Assembly: GCF_000230735.2 (NCBI RefSeq) | Contig: NC_019962.1 | Coordinates: forward strand, 744,001-808,000 | DNA from: Natrinema pellirubrum DSM 15624 | GTDB taxonomy: Archaea; Halobacteriota; Halobacteria; Halobacteriales; Natrialbaceae | Direction: 5' to 3' | Length of the DNA stretch: 64,000 bases | Shown: positions 7,611 through 17,597 of the stretch, piece by piece | Numbering within the stretch: position 1 is the stretch's first letter | How the letters are laid out: every line of letters starts with the position of its first letter | Program-made: the position numbers and the translations under genes | The notes under the pieces: model-generated | Told to the model about the DNA's origin: nothing | Database searches by the model: none | The model's input: only the letters and a program-made list of their open reading frames with translations

Positions 7611-9725
7611 AGCCCCTACTGGGGGCGCAACTGACAAGAGGATTCCTCCGTTTCTCGAGCCGCTACAGGCGGTAGCGGCGGTGTGCCGGTTCCCGGCCGC
7701 TCACTCTTCGTCGTGACCCAGCAACCGCTCGCGCATGGAGCGCTCGCGGGCCCGTTCGGCCAGCAACACCGACCCCTCGATGTCCTCGTGGACGTCTAAG
7801 ACCAGCGAGCCGCGGACGATCCGCGAGAGCAGGCCCTTCCCGGTCGCGCCGAGGACCACCAGCGTCGCCTCCGTCGCGGCCTCGGTGATGGCCGTCTCGA
7901 CGTCGCCGTCCTCGAGTCGCAACTCGGCGTCGGCGAGGTCGTTCTCGGCGGCCCACTCCTCGAGGAACTGCTCGCCCTCAGCGAGGGACTCGTCGTCGGT
8001 GAGGACGTGCAACAGCGTCACCTCGGAGTCAAACTCTTCGCGAAGCAGTCGGACGACGTCGGCGCTGAGCGCCGAGTCGGGGCCGCCCGCGGTCGGGACG
8101 AGGATGCGGGACGGATCGAAGCCCCGATCTTTCAACACGAGGAAGTCACAGGGGAGATCGTGGGTCAGTTCGTCGATGCGGGACTCTGCCCGGCCGTGGG
8201 CGGTCGGTCCCCACCCCATGACGACCTGATCGGCCTCGAACGCGCGAGCGGCGTCGAAGACCTCCTCGAACGAGCGATGTGAGAGAACGGTGTGGGTCTC
8301 GACGGGCACGCCGAACGTCTCGGCGTCGGTCCGGGCCTGCTCGAGCAGTTTCTTGGACTCGGCGTCGAGGCGCTCGTTCTCCTCGGCGCGTGCCAGCGGC
8401 GTCTGGTCCGGCACCTGCACGATGTGGACCGCGTGGACGGTGCCGCCGCGTTGCTTCGCGATGGCTCCCGCAAGGGTGATGAGTTCCTTCTCGGTCCGGG
8501 GGTTGGCCAGCGGGACCATCACGCGGAAGTCGTCACCCGTCGCGCCCGCATCCGCCGCTTTGGCGGCGTCGGGGCGGACGGTGTCGGCTGCGGCGACCGC
8601 GGCGTCGGGCATCTCCTCGGAGCGGTCGAGTATCCATCCGGCGAAGACGCCGGCGCTCTCGACGCGCTGGCGGGCGTAGAACAGGTACCACGCGCCCGCG
8701 AAGACGACCAACGCCGCCGACAGCAGAATGACGAACGGCTCGATGTAGGCGATCAGGGCGAACGACGAGATCGTCCCGATAATCGGAACGACCGGATACA
8801 GCGGCACCTCGAAGTCCGGATCGTAGTCGGCCGGTTCGGCCTCCCGCATGACGATCAACGCGATGTTCAACAGGCCGTAGACGATCAGGTGCAACACCGA
8901 GCCGGCCGTCGAGAGGATCTCGAGGTTGCCAAAGAGCAGGAAGACGATGATGAGCGAGCCGGTGATCAGGATCGACTTGTACGGCGTGCCAAAGCGGGGA
9001 TGGATCTCGTTGACCGACGGCGAGATGATCTTCTCCCGGCCCATCGCGAAGTTGATCCGCGAGGATGAGAGGATCGAGGCGTTCGCGCTCGAGGCCGTCG
9101 CGAGGAGACCGCCCAGCAAGAGCAGTCCCCAACCGAGCGTTCCCAGGCCGAACCCGAAGATGTCGTACTGTCCGAACAGCAGTTCGGCGGCCTCGACGAC
9201 GGCGGTGTCGTTGTTCGCGACGAGGTCGTTCGGGACCGCCGCGAGTAGGACAAGCAGGAAGAGCGCGTAGACGACGGTCACGATGACGACCGAGCCGATG
9301 ACGGCCAGCGGGAGGTTCCGGCCGGGGTCCTTGATCTCCTCGGCGACGGAGGTGATCTGAACGAAGCCGAGATAGGAGACGAAGACGATGGCGGTCACCG
9401 GCAGCACCTCGCCGGTCGTTCCCTCCGGGGCAAGCGGCCGCAGCGACTCGAGGTCGGCGTTCAACAGCCCGACGATCGTGAAGGCGCCCAGAATGGCAAG
9501 TAGCGTGAGGACGATCCCGATCTGGAGGCCGCCGGTCTCCTTCGCGCCCATGTAGTTGACGGCGATAAACAGCGCCGCGCCGATCAGGCCGATCGTCTGG
9601 GCGGCCGACACCGTGACGGGACCGAGCGCGAGCGCCGGCGCGCCCACAAGCTGGTTGACGTACTCGCCGAACCCGTACATGTAGAACGCGGAGGCGAAGG
9701 CGAGTCCGAGCCAGTTGGCCCAGCC

Positions 9726-10793
9726 GAGCGTGTCATAGAAAGCGTCACGTACGAAGCAGCAGGGTGCGGAAAGTGTGTCCAGCACAACCGCGACCCTGCA
9801 AGACGTTGCTTCGGTCGATGAGTTTTTGAATGCAGCGGCTACGGAAACAGTTCCGCTGTTTGAGTATCTTGAGTTCGAGTTTCTACTGGAGTACGACGTG
9901 TTCGCCCCCGCTCGCCGGGGGCGAACACGAGTTCACCAGCCACCTGATCTCTTTCGCGCCTTTCTCCATTGCTACTACAAGAACATCTACGGAACACGCC
10001 CAGTCACGCGAGAACTCCAGCACGGCCTTGTCTGGTACTACTGCGGACTCGACAAACCGCCATCGAGAGACACCATTGACCGGTTTCTCACTGATCTCGA
10101 ACACATTATCAACGATGTCTTCGACAGGCTCGTCGAGCAGGCCGCCGTCCGCGGCCTGCTCGACTCGACGTACTCTATCGATTCGACGCACATCGAGGCG
10201 ATCCAGTACAACGACGCTGCCTCATGGAACTACGATCCAACAGCCGAAGAGTACTACTACGGCTTCGGCTGTACGATCGTTTCAACCGGTGCAAAGATCC
10301 CGATAGCAGCGGAGTTCACACAGGCCAAACAAGCAGACCAAGAGACGGCGATGCGCGTCACGGGTGACGCGCTCGCCGTCGATACACCGATCTGGATGCT
10401 TGGAGACAGCGCCTACGACATCCTCGATTGGCACGACTACCTGCTGACCGCAGGAGTCGTGCCAATCGCTCCGTACAACCCGCGAAACACTGACGACCCG
10501 AAAGACATCGAGTACAGGGTCGAAGACCGCATTGAGGAACACAGCGAGGACGTTCAGCTGAAACGATCCATCTTGGACGAGACGTTCAACAACCGGACAG
10601 GAATCGAACGAACCAACGACGCAGTCAAGGACTGCGGCCTCGGGCACGTCCGCGCCCGAGGCCGCGTCCACGCACGAACAGAAGTGTTCGTTGCGCTATG
10701 TCTTCGGATCGTCATTGCAATCACCAACTACGAGCGAGGACACGATCCAGGACGTGAGATGCTCAAGCTATGAGTTGGATTCTATGACACGCT
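9726..10793 (+). mobile_element. ISH11-like insertion sequence, copy 2 (1068 bp)
   Basis: The ends GAGCGTGTCATAGAA (9726-9740) and TTCTATGACACGCT (10780-10793) are inverted repeats. The 7-bp target duplication CCCAGCC is at 9719-9725 and 10794-10800. The 1068-bp length, ~15-bp ends and 7-bp duplication agree with what I recall of Halobacterium ISH11. The insertion splits the permease gene after the codons for ...FGSIS. Confidence 0.95.
9775..10773 (+). CDS. Transposase of ISH11-like element, copy 2
   Basis: This intact DDE transposase has 332 residues from the GTG at 9775, aligned with the ATG start of copy 1. Candidate catalytic regions are IDSTHIEAIQYND, MLGDSAYDILDW and IERTNDAVKDCGLG. 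It is transcribed opposite to the permease gene it interrupts. Compared with copy 1 there are many substitutions but no indels of note, so both copies look functional and of different lineage. Confidence 0.93.
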   Translation: MSSTTATLQDVASVDEFLNAAATETVPLFEYLEFEFLLEYDVFAPARRGRTRVHQPPDLFRAFLHCYYKNIYGTRPVTRELQHGLVWYYCGLDKPPSRDTIDRFLTDLEHIINDVFDRLVEQAAVRGLLDSTYSIDSTHIEAIQYNDAASWNYDPTAEEYYYGFGCTIVSTGAKIPIAAEFTQAKQADQETAMRVTGDALAVDTPIWMLGDSAYDILDWHDYLLTAGVVPIAPYNPRNTDDPKDIEYRVEDRIEEHSEDVQLKRSILDETFNNRTGIERTNDAVKDCGLGHVRARGRVHARTEVFVALCLRIVIAITNYERGHDPGREMLKL

Positions 10794-11073
10794 CCCAGCC
10801 ACTAATCGAGCCAAAGAGCGGACCAAGGGCGCGATTGATGTAGAAGTACGCGCCGCCGGACTTGGGCATCGCCGTCCCCAGCTCGGAAGCCGACAGCGCC
10901 GTGAACAGCGCGGTGACGCCGCCGATGACGAAGGTAAGCGCCGCGAGCGGGCCGGCGCGAGCCACCGCGGTGCCCGGCAATACGAAGATACCGGCTCCGA
11001 TCATCGTCCCGATCCCGATCGCGATCGCCGACAGCAGGCCGAGGTCCTTCGCGAGTTCCTCGTCGGCGCTCAT

Positions 11074-11505
11074 ACGGGGCCACCCCCGCCGCCCTCGGCT
11101 GGTCCGAGGACGCGGCCCGACGCTGCGTTGACGACGCCGACAGAGTGCGGACCTCCGCGCTCGTCGGTCCGTTTCGACCGGTGTCTACGTCGCTTGGTCG
11201 CGTTCGATACCGACCGTCTCGACGGACCGCGCGCTCGAGTTTGGACGTTCATCGCCCGGAGTTGTGTCGGAACCGATGATAAACTCCCTGATTACGGGAA
11301 GGACCTGCGAACGGCTCTCGTGGGCCGGCTTCTCGCGGTCCGAAGGGGTTCGACCGCCGTCGATCGATCGCAACGCGAAGACGGCATCGCGGTGTGGTCT
11401 CGTCGCATCTCGAGTCACCGACCCCGGACCGTGTTCAGTATCTGTATACAGTCTGCATGAATATCGTGGACAAGTTATTTGTAATCGGTTCCCTTGCCAC
11501 TACGT
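11074..11505. promoter_or_regulatory. Divergent intergenic region with palindromic operator candidate and TATA-like box
   Basis: This 432-bp gap separates the leftward permease gene from the rightward aminotransferase gene. Near the aminotransferase are the perfect palindrome CTGTATACAG (11442-11451), preceded by CAGTATCTGTA (11436-11446), and an AT-rich TATA-like stretch (AGTTATTTGTAA, about 11473-11484), 20-30 bases before the ATG at 11506. CAGTATCTGTA recurs upstream of the DoeA-like gene at 23069. I see no gene in the rest of the gap. Confidence 0.5.
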
Positions 11506-12888
11506 ATGACGGCAGGACCGCCGATAGACGAACTCCACTTCGCGGACGCACCGACCGTCGACGACGTTCCCGGCCCGAACACGCGGGCCTTGCTCGAGAA
11601 ACAGCGTGAGATCGACAGCAGCGCGGTCGCGTATCCCGACGATATCCCGATCGCCTTCGAGGAGGGCAAGGGCGCAACCGTTCGGGACGCCGACGGCAAC
11701 ACCTACATCGATCTCTTCGCGGGGATCGGCGTCCTCAACGTGGGCCACTCGAACCCGTACGTCCTCGAGGCGGTCCACGAGCAGGCAGACAAGTTCGTCC
11801 ACACGGTCGACTTCCCGACCGAGGCACGGCTCGAGCTGATCGAGAAACTCGACGAGATCGCACCCGACGGCTTGCAGGGCCAGAACAAGGTCGTCTTCGG
11901 CGGCCCGACGGGGAGCGACGCCATCGAGGCGTCGATCAAGCTCTCCAAGTACAACACCGGCGGCGACGGCCTCATCGCGTTCCGCGGTGCCTACCACGGC
12001 GCGACGACCGGCGCGATGAGCGTCACCTCGAACAAGAAGTTCAAGGGTGACTACACGCCGCTGCTCGCCGATGTCGTCCACGCGCCGTACCCCCATCCGT
12101 TCCGCCAGGACAAGGCACCCCAGGAAGCGGTCGACCACGCCCTCGAGGAGGTCCAGGCGATCGTCGAGGACCCCTACGGCGGTCTCGCGAACCCCGCGGG
12201 GATCATCGTCGAGCCGATTCAGGGCGAGGGCGGGATCGTCACGCCCCCGGAGGGGTTCCTGCAGGGGCTGCGCGATATCGCCGACGACAACGACGTGACG
12301 CTGGTCTTCGACGAGATCCAGAGCGGGCTCGGTCGGACGGGCCAGTGGTGGGCCAGCGACTGGGAGGGAGTCACCCCCGACGCGATGACCAGCGCGAAGG
12401 CGCTCGGCGGCGTCGGCTTCCCGCTCTCGGCGACGATGTACCACGAGGATCTCGATACCTGGGGCTCGGGCGACCACGCCGGCACCTACCGGGGCCACGT
12501 CGTCGGCATGCGGGCCGGGACCCGCGCGATCGAGTACATTCAGGACCACGACCTGCTCGCACACGCCCGCGATCTCGGCGAGTACATTCGGGGGCGGCTC
12601 CGCGAGGCGGGCGAGGGCACTGCCCACCTCGCTGACGTTCGTGGCAAGGGGCTGTTCATCGGTGCCGAGTTCGTCGACGCCGACGGCAAGCCCGACGGCG
12701 ACCTCGTCGACGCCATCCAGCAGTACTGCTTCGAGAAGGGTGTCCTCGTCTGGACGGCCGGCCGCCACGGCAACGTCCTTCGGTTCCTGCCGCCGCTGGT
12801 GTTGACCCACGACCTGGCAGAAACCGCACTGGACGTCGTCGTCGAGGCGATCGAGGCGGTCACCGCCGAGGCGACACGAACCGCCTGA
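11506..12888 (+). CDS. Class III aminotransferase, diaminobutyrate-2-oxoglutarate type
   Basis: This PLP-dependent transaminase has 460 residues. The segment [16 protein letters not shown] carries the PTG(S/T) signature of diaminobutyrate transaminases (Dat/EctB/DoeD group), where other class III enzymes read SG(T/S)EA. The PLP aspartate lies in LVFDEIQSG (D269) and the Schiff-base lysine in MTSAKALGG (K298). I chose the ATG at 11506; an in-frame ATG at 11494 is possible but too close to the TATA-like box. In the proposed pathway it would convert L-2,4-diaminobutyrate to aspartate semialdehyde, the DoeD step, with RidA immediately downstream. Other omega-amino substrates cannot be excluded. 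Confidence 0.85.
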   Translation: MTAGPPIDELHFADAPTVDDVPGPNTRALLEKQREIDSSAVAYPDDIPIAFEEGKGATVRDADGNTYIDLFAGIGVLNVGHSNPYVLEAVHEQADKFVHTVDFPTEARLELIEKLDEIAPDGLQGQNKVVFGGPTGSDAIEASIKLSKYNTGGDGLIAFRGAYHGATTGAMSVTSNKKFKGDYTPLLADVVHAPYPHPFRQDKAPQEAVDHALEEVQAIVEDPYGGLANPAGIIVEPIQGEGGIVTPPEGFLQGLRDIADDNDVTLVFDEIQSGLGRTGQWWASDWEGVTPDAMTSAKALGGVGFPLSATMYHEDLDTWGSGDHAGTYRGHVVGMRAGTRAIEYIQDHDLLAHARDLGEYIRGRLREAGEGTAHLADVRGKGLFIGAEFVDADGKPDGDLVDAIQQYCFEKGVLVWTAGRHGNVLRFLPPLVLTHDLAETALDVVVEAIEAVTAEATRTA

Positions 12889-12909
12889 CTCGAGCCCACG
12901 ACGATCCAC

Positions 12910-13299
12910 ATGTCCGACATCGATCCCATCGAAACCGACGACGCACCGAGCAACGACAACCCCTACTCGCAGGGGGTCCGCGCCGGCGACACGCTGTACG
13001 TCTCCGGCTACGGCCCCGTCGATCCCGGGACGGGCGCGGTCGTCGACGGCGACATCGAGGTGCAAACGAATCGGGTCCTCGATAACATCGCGGCCGTCGT
13101 CGACGAAGCCGGCGGTGACGGTCTCGCCGACGTGGTCAAAGTCACGGTCTACCTGACCGATCTCGAGGACTACGAGCGGGTCAACGCGGCCTACGGCGGG
13201 CGGTTCAGTAATGAGCCGCCCGCGCGGGTCTGCGTCGAGGTCTCCCGACTGCCCGAGGACGTCCGTGTCGAACTGGACGCGACCGCGTACTTGGGTTAA
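12910..13299 (+). CDS. RidA/YjgF-family enamine/imine deaminase
   Basis: This has 129 residues, the usual length for the family. It hydrolyses reactive enamine or imine intermediates released by PLP enzymes. The substrate-binding arginine is in EPPARVCVEV, followed by the family C-terminus LPEDVRVELDATAYLG; PYSQGV near the N-terminus is also diagnostic. It begins 21 bases after the aminotransferase stop, so the two are probably cotranscribed, consistent with a detoxifying role beside amino-acid catabolism. Confidence 0.93.
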   Translation: MSDIDPIETDDAPSNDNPYSQGVRAGDTLYVSGYGPVDPGTGAVVDGDIEVQTNRVLDNIAAVVDEAGGDGLADVVKVTVYLTDLEDYERVNAAYGGRFSNEPPARVCVEVSRLPEDVRVELDATAYLG

Positions 13300-13748
13300 C
13301 TCGGTTGGTCACCGTCCGCGTCGGCACCGACGAACGCCGGCGCGAAGGGGTATTCCCAGGCCTCGCCGAAGATCGCCTTTGCCATCGCGACGATCCAGAC
13401 GAAGACGCTGAGAGCGCCGAGGACGATCGCGAGGACCGTCAGGACGAAGACCGGCAGAAAGACGACCGTCTCGAGGAGGTCCGGTGCCGAGACGTACTCG
13501 AACAGCGCATCTAGCCCGAATACGAGGACGACCGTCCCGATGAACGAGCCACTGACCAGCAGATGCCAGTTGAGCGCGTTCCGGGCGTTGGCGCGGGTAA
13601 AGTCGTGGGTCGATACCAGATAGATCACGGCGGTGGCGACGATGCCGACGAGTGGCAGGATCGCGATGAAGTGGACGAAAATGCCCAGTAGCGTCCGCTC
13701 CGTGAGGATCGACGGGCCGGGTTCGGTCGTTGCGGTTGGTTGTGACAT
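13296..13748 (-). CDS. DUF4870-type membrane protein
   Basis: This 150-residue protein has about four hydrophobic segments. It shows the DUF4870 (Tic20-like) pattern of an early helix, FVHFIAILPLVGIVATAVIYLV, followed by ARNALNWHLLVSGSFIG, matching the family's N-x-(A/Q)-x-(N/Q)W region. The function of the family is unknown. It converges with ridA, and the stop codons overlap by four bases. It lies downstream of, and is probably cotranscribed with, the HTH membrane protein at 13769. Confidence 0.85.
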   Translation of the reverse strand: MSQPTATTEPGPSILTERTLLGIFVHFIAILPLVGIVATAVIYLVSTHDFTRANARNALNWHLLVSGSFIGTVVLVFGLDALFEYVSAPDLLETVVFLPVFVLTVLAIVLGALSVFVWIVAMAKAIFGEAWEYPFAPAFVGADADGDQPS

Positions 13749-13768
13749 GTGTTCTGTCGTGTGTGCTA

Positions 13769-14371
13769 TTAGTTGGGGTTCGATCGATCAGCCGTCGGCA
13801 CCGAAGCGGCGGTTCCGCCGTCGCGGCGCTTACGAACGGCGCGTTCGGCGACGAGCAATACGAGACAGGCGACGAAGAGGTTCCCGGCGGCCACCCAGAG
13901 CCCGTGACTGGCACTGACCGGGGCCTCGATCGACAGGGCGGTCAACACGACGCCGGCGCTGAAAAGCACCAGACTCAACTGGAAGCCCGCGAGGACCAGC
14001 GTTCTGATCCCCGCGGGGTTGCGAAGTCGGAGGAAGTCCCCGGCAGACAGCGTCTCGAGCGGTGTCTCGTACTCGAGGGCACGTTTTCCCTCGGGCGAGA
14101 GCGGCCACTGCGACTCGGGGTGGTTGACGTAGTACAGCGTGATCGTCTCGGGGTAGGTCTCCGCCGCGACGACGTCGATCTCGCGGAGTTCGTCGAGGCG
14201 GTTCCGAACCGTCTCCGTGCTGACGGTCGGTCGCACGCGGGACTGGAGCTGTCGAATCGAGAAGAACGGTCGATCCGACTCGAGCATCACCTCGACGACG
14301 TGTCGTTGCGTGAGTTTCTTTTCGAACGTGGGATCGATTCGGTCCTCGATCCACGTCGGGAGGGTCGTCAT
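13769..14371 (-). CDS. Winged-helix protein with two C-terminal membrane helices
   Basis: The start is the ATG at 14371 (200 residues); the longer frame upstream is low-complexity and improbable. Residues ~15-90 are a winged-helix domain that resembles PadR/ArsR-like haloarchaeal regulators (FEKKLTQRHVVEVMLESD, then TVSTETVRNRLDELREIDVV as recognition region). Two hydrophobic helices follow (LVLAGFQLSLVLFSAGVVL and GLWVAAGNLFVACLVLLVA), then a basic tail. This is a membrane-tethered DNA-binding architecture that is common in haloarchaea. The target is unknown. It sits between the aminotransferase/RidA pair and an M20 amidohydrolase, so it could regulate either. Confidence 0.75.
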   Translation of the reverse strand: MTTLPTWIEDRIDPTFEKKLTQRHVVEVMLESDRPFFSIRQLQSRVRPTVSTETVRNRLDELREIDVVAAETYPETITLYYVNHPESQWPLSPEGKRALEYETPLETLSAGDFLRLRNPAGIRTLVLAGFQLSLVLFSAGVVLTALSIEAPVSASHGLWVAAGNLFVACLVLLVAERAVRKRRDGGTAASVPTADRSNPN

Positions 14372-14559
14372 GGGTAGTCCCGGCATCGGTCGGGTTCGAA
14401 GTAAACCCCGGGGCGGATTTGCTGGCTCCCAAACGCGACTCCGCCCCCACCAAGGACCGGACGGTGAATGGAAAGGAGTACTTGAACGGCGTGCAGTCGT
14501 GTGGTTTCGACCGGTTCCGGACACGCCTCGGCGCAGGACCGACCGCCCGGCGATTTGCC

Positions 14560-14630
14560 ATCGATCGTGATGAAACAGTATACGATTATTGACTATGGTT
14601 AAGTATCCGCCGGGCGTACAACCGGCAAGA
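14560..14630 (+). promoter_or_regulatory. Promoter region of the M20 amidohydrolase gene
   Basis: ACAGTATACGATTATTGAC (14577-14595) is an AT-rich, TATA-like stretch ~40 bases before the chosen start. Its CAGTATA core resembles the CAGTATC boxes upstream of the aminotransferase (11436) and the DoeA-like gene (23069). Confidence 0.4.
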
Positions 14631-15911
14631 ATGTCCTACGAGGTGCGAAACAGAGTGCGGGATCTCCGGCGGGCGTTTCACCGCCACCCCGAGCCCGGCT
14701 GGCGCGAGTTCCGGACGACGGCCCGGGTCGTCGAGGAACTCGAGCGGATCGGGGTCGACGAGATCGCCGTCGGCCGCGAGGCGCTGGCGACCGACGAGCG
14801 GATGGCGGTGCCGCCCGAGTCGGAACTCGAACCGTGGCGCGAGCGCGCCCGCGAGGCCGGGGTTCGGTCGGACCTCCTCGAGCGGACCGCCGACGGACAC
14901 ACGGGGGTCGTCGCGACGCTCGAGCAAGGCGAGGGGCCCTGTCTGGGGCTGCGGGTCGACCTCGACGCGATCTCGATGCGAGAGTCGACGGCCGACGATC
15001 ACCGGCCGGCCGCCGAGGGGTTCCGGTCGGAACACGACGGCTACATGCACGCCTGCGGCCACGACGCCCACCTCGCGATGGCGCTTGGGGCGCTCGAGAC
15101 GGTCAAAGCAAGCGAGTTCGAAGGCACGTTCAAGGTGTTCTTCCAGCCGGCCGAGGAGATCTCCGGTGGGGGGAAGGCGATGGCCGAGAGCGGCCACCTC
15201 GACGACGTCGACTACCTGCTGGCGTTGCACGTCGGGCTGGATCATCCCACCGGCGAGATCGTCGCCGGCATCGAGAAGCCGCTGGCGATGGCCCACCTCA
15301 CCGCGACCTTCGAGGGGGCAAGCGCCCACGCGGGGAAGGCCCCGAACGAGGGGGCAAACGCCATGCAGGCGGCCGCGACCGCCATCCAGAACGCCTACGG
15401 CATCCCCCGCCACAGCGACGGGCTGACCCGGGTCAACGTCGGCCGGATCGAGGGCGGGACCGCGAGCAACGTCATCGCCGAGGAGGTCACCATCGAGGCG
15501 GAGGTCCGCGGCGAGACGACCGCTCTGATGGAGTATACGCGCACCGAACTCGAGCGGGTCTGCTATGCCGCCGCGGAGATGCACGATTGCGACGTGACGC
15601 CGCGGATGATCAGCGAGTCCCCGCGCGTCGACAGCCACCCCGCTCTGCGGGATCTCGTGGGCAACGTCGCGTGGGACGTCGACGGCGTCGAGCGGGTGAT
15701 CCCGACCGAGGAGTTCGGCGTGAGCGAGGACGTGACCTATCTCATGCAGCGAGTGCAAAACAACGGCGGGCTGGCCTCCTACGTCCTGATCGGGGCCGAC
15801 CACCCGACGAGCCACCACACGCCGACGTTCGACATCGACGAGACAAGCCTCGAGGTGGGGGTGGCACTGCTCGCCGAGACGGCGATCGAACTCTCCCGGC
15901 GGCGACCGTAG
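14631..15911 (+). CDS. M20-family amidohydrolase, paralog 1
   Basis: This is a zinc-dependent amide hydrolase of the M20D (AbgB/HipO-like) group. It has 426 residues from the ATG at 14631, chosen because the paralog at 27530 begins at the same distance before the HRHPEP motif. In-frame starts at 14589 and 14595 are possible. Metal-site motifs are LRVDLDAI, MHACGHDAHLAM and FFQPAEE; SAHAGKAPNEGAN is the dimerisation/active-site loop and TSHHTPTFD the last histidine motif. The DLEPW-like insertion near residue 65 is shared with the paralog. It may remove an acyl group from an N-acylated amino acid such as N-acetyl-diaminobutyrate; the substrate is inferred from context only. Confidence 0.88.
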   Translation: MSYEVRNRVRDLRRAFHRHPEPGWREFRTTARVVEELERIGVDEIAVGREALATDERMAVPPESELEPWRERAREAGVRSDLLERTADGHTGVVATLEQGEGPCLGLRVDLDAISMRESTADDHRPAAEGFRSEHDGYMHACGHDAHLAMALGALETVKASEFEGTFKVFFQPAEEISGGGKAMAESGHLDDVDYLLALHVGLDHPTGEIVAGIEKPLAMAHLTATFEGASAHAGKAPNEGANAMQAAATAIQNAYGIPRHSDGLTRVNVGRIEGGTASNVIAEEVTIEAEVRGETTALMEYTRTELERVCYAAAEMHDCDVTPRMISESPRVDSHPALRDLVGNVAWDVDGVERVIPTEEFGVSEDVTYLMQRVQNNGGLASYVLIGADHPTSHHTPTFDIDETSLEVGVALLAETAIELSRRRP

Positions 15912-16009
15912 CAGTCGGGGAAGGCGGAGTCCATTCGTCCCGTCGACGGCGGGGTCGGATGCCGCCCGGAAAAATTATGCGGCCGCAGCGCCGACACGTC
16001 AGACGAGCA

Positions 16010-16339
16010 ATGGATCGGTCCATCGAGTTCTCGAGCGACTTCCCGTGGCTGCTCTTCTACGTGTCCCAACTGGTCGTGCTTTCGCTCGTGCTGTTCTTCG
16101 TCGTGTTCCCGCTCGAGAGACCCGTCGACGTCCTGATAGCGTCCCTGACCGTGTTGTTGCTGATCGCGGTAGCGGTGGGCCTGTGGCGGCGGACGACCGA
16201 CGGAGACGAGCGCGCCCACATCGGGACGGCCGACGACGTTGCGTACGATCCGTACGCGGATCCCGGTCAGGCGGCCCACGACAGGTGGGTGCGGGCGATC
16301 CGTCGGCTCTCCGACGGGGACGGCGACGACGAGGACTGA
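16010..16339 (+). CDS. Small two-helix membrane protein, unknown
   Basis: This has 109 residues from the ATG at 16010. Two adjacent hydrophobic helices (about 12-33 and 39-58: LLFYVSQLVVLSLVLFFVVF and VLIASLTVLLLIAVAVGLW) are followed by an acidic tail with DPYADPGQAAHDRWVRAI. I do not recognise a family. Base composition and acidic residues are native to the genome. Confidence 0.75.
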   Translation: MDRSIEFSSDFPWLLFYVSQLVVLSLVLFFVVFPLERPVDVLIASLTVLLLIAVAVGLWRRTTDGDERAHIGTADDVAYDPYADPGQAAHDRWVRAIRRLSDGDGDDED

Positions 16340-16493
16340 TACCGGGCCATCGGCCGACTCGAGCGGGCGCGACCGTCCGCGGGTCCGAACCCTCGGACTA
16401 GCTGCCGAGGGAACGAGCGCTCGAGAACTGTCGGAAGGCTACCACGTTCCCGGAATGGGAAACGTTAATTCGCGCGACCTCCGTGTATCTTCC

Positions 16494-17141
16494 ATGAGCC
16501 AGGACGACGTGCCGGAGTCGCTACGGACGGCGGCGGACTCGGATCGCCCGCGCGGGATTCTCACGCCCTCCGACCGCGACTTCCTGCTCGGTCGGAAGAC
16601 CGACTACACCGACCACTCCAAGAAGCAGAAGCGAAACCGCATTCGACGGCGGGTACGCAACGCCGTTCTCGATTTCAGCATTCTCTTCGAGTACATGGAG
16701 GAACGCGACCGGGAGACGGTCTTCGACCCCGACGACGACGAACGCGACGCCTACACCCAGGGGATCACCGATATGCTCGCGTTCCTCCATCTCGGGACGA
16801 TGGGGTATCACACCCCGTTCAAGGATATGCTCTCGGAGGGGGTCGGCAAGGCCGAACAGCGCCTGGCCGGCTCGAACTATCGGATGGTCAACGTCGAGTT
16901 CAACGTTGATCCGGTCGGCCAGATCGACGTCGACGAGGTTGTCGACAAACTGGAACACGAGGAGTTCGCCCAGCTCACCGACGAGGAACTCCGCGCGTTC
17001 GTCCGTCTGCTGACGATGTCCGACGACTTTTCGCCGACGGAAACACGGGCGGAGATCAAAGACCGGGTCGACGAGTTCGCCGAGCGGGTAACCGAAAGCA
17101 CCGAGGCCCGCGAGCGGGCAGTCGAAGAACTAACCGACTGA
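16494..17141 (+). CDS. Conserved haloarchaeal protein of unknown function
   Basis: This has 215 residues from the ATG at 16494. It begins with RGILTPSDRDFLLGR and a basic stretch, SKKQKRNRIRRRVRNAV. This opening (RGILTPxDR..L.G...) is widespread in haloarchaeal proteins of unknown function, often with a partner gene; recognition is from memory. The remainder is helical and acidic, without membrane segments, signal peptide or recognisable catalytic motif. Confidence 0.75.
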   Translation: MSQDDVPESLRTAADSDRPRGILTPSDRDFLLGRKTDYTDHSKKQKRNRIRRRVRNAVLDFSILFEYMEERDRETVFDPDDDERDAYTQGITDMLAFLHLGTMGYHTPFKDMLSEGVGKAEQRLAGSNYRMVNVEFNVDPVGQIDVDEVVDKLEHEEFAQLTDEELRAFVRLLTMSDDFSPTETRAEIKDRVDEFAERVTESTEARERAVEELTD

Positions 17142-17597
17142 CCTGTCATCGAATTCCGTTTGCGACGACGGGCGACTCGAGGCCGGTACCCGGTCGCGGT
17201 TCCCACGCGTTCGTTCTCACGTCGTGGGTGGTGACACCTCTCCACGACACGCAACTCCAGTCCAGCACGCGCTTCGCCCTCGACTGGTGCCACTTCCGAT
17301 CCGAATACGATTTCTGATTCCACCCGGTATTCCGCCATCTATCTCCTGTCCGAGAATAGGTTTGGTATTTTGTTTTCTAACTTAGTTTGGTGGCTGATTG
17401 AACATATCGCGGCTATACTTGGTGTGTTTTAGTCTTGTGTAGAACTAAACGTAATTCGTTTATTATTCTCGTGAGTGAGAAACACTTATTGTATACGGCG
17501 TCAATGGTCGCGGTATGCCATTACGCAGCATGGCAAATGGTCGGTGGAGAACGGGGCAATCAGCGAGTAGTCGCTCGATTCACGGGGGTGAAGCCGG
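17142..17597. promoter_or_regulatory. 456-bp intergenic region upstream of the BCCT gene
   Basis: No gene is visible. An AT-rich stretch (about 17345-17505) must hold the promoter of the transporter gene. It contains TATTGTATACGGCG (about 17488-17501), which is similar to the GTATAC-containing boxes at other genes of this catabolic region. The distance from these boxes to the ATG at 17598 (about 100 bases) suggests a leader or additional operators. Confidence 0.4.

Larger units (their letters stand above)
7701..11073 (-). pseudogene. APC amino-acid permease fused to two USP domains, split by ISH11-like element
   Basis: The fragments 11073-10801 (91 codons) and 9725-7701 rejoin in frame when the element and one copy of the 7-bp duplication CCCAGCC are removed (...SIS-GWANWLG...), giving about 765 residues. 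The N-terminal part begins with the APC-superfamily signature GIGTMIGAGIFVLPG in helix 1. About 12 membrane helices reach to about residue 440, followed by two UspA-type domains (about 490-620 and 636-750). The second of these carries the nucleotide-loop-like GATGKGLLSRIVRGS. APC-USP fusions are common in haloarchaea. The substrate is probably a cationic or neutral amino acid. The current 3' fragment can be read as one frame from a GTG at 9785 inside the insertion, but it lacks the first helices and is unlikely to transport. Confidence 0.9.

Noticed and set aside
7701-9785. 694-codon frame taken as a complete permease gene
   Set aside because: It starts inside the ISH11-like element and lacks the first helices, which are found in frame at 10801-11073; it is half of an interrupted gene.
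14834-16009. Long Arg-rich frame leading into the small membrane protein at 16010
   Set aside because: The part before 16010 is a shifted frame of the M20 gene. Only the end, from the ATG at 16010, looks like a protein.
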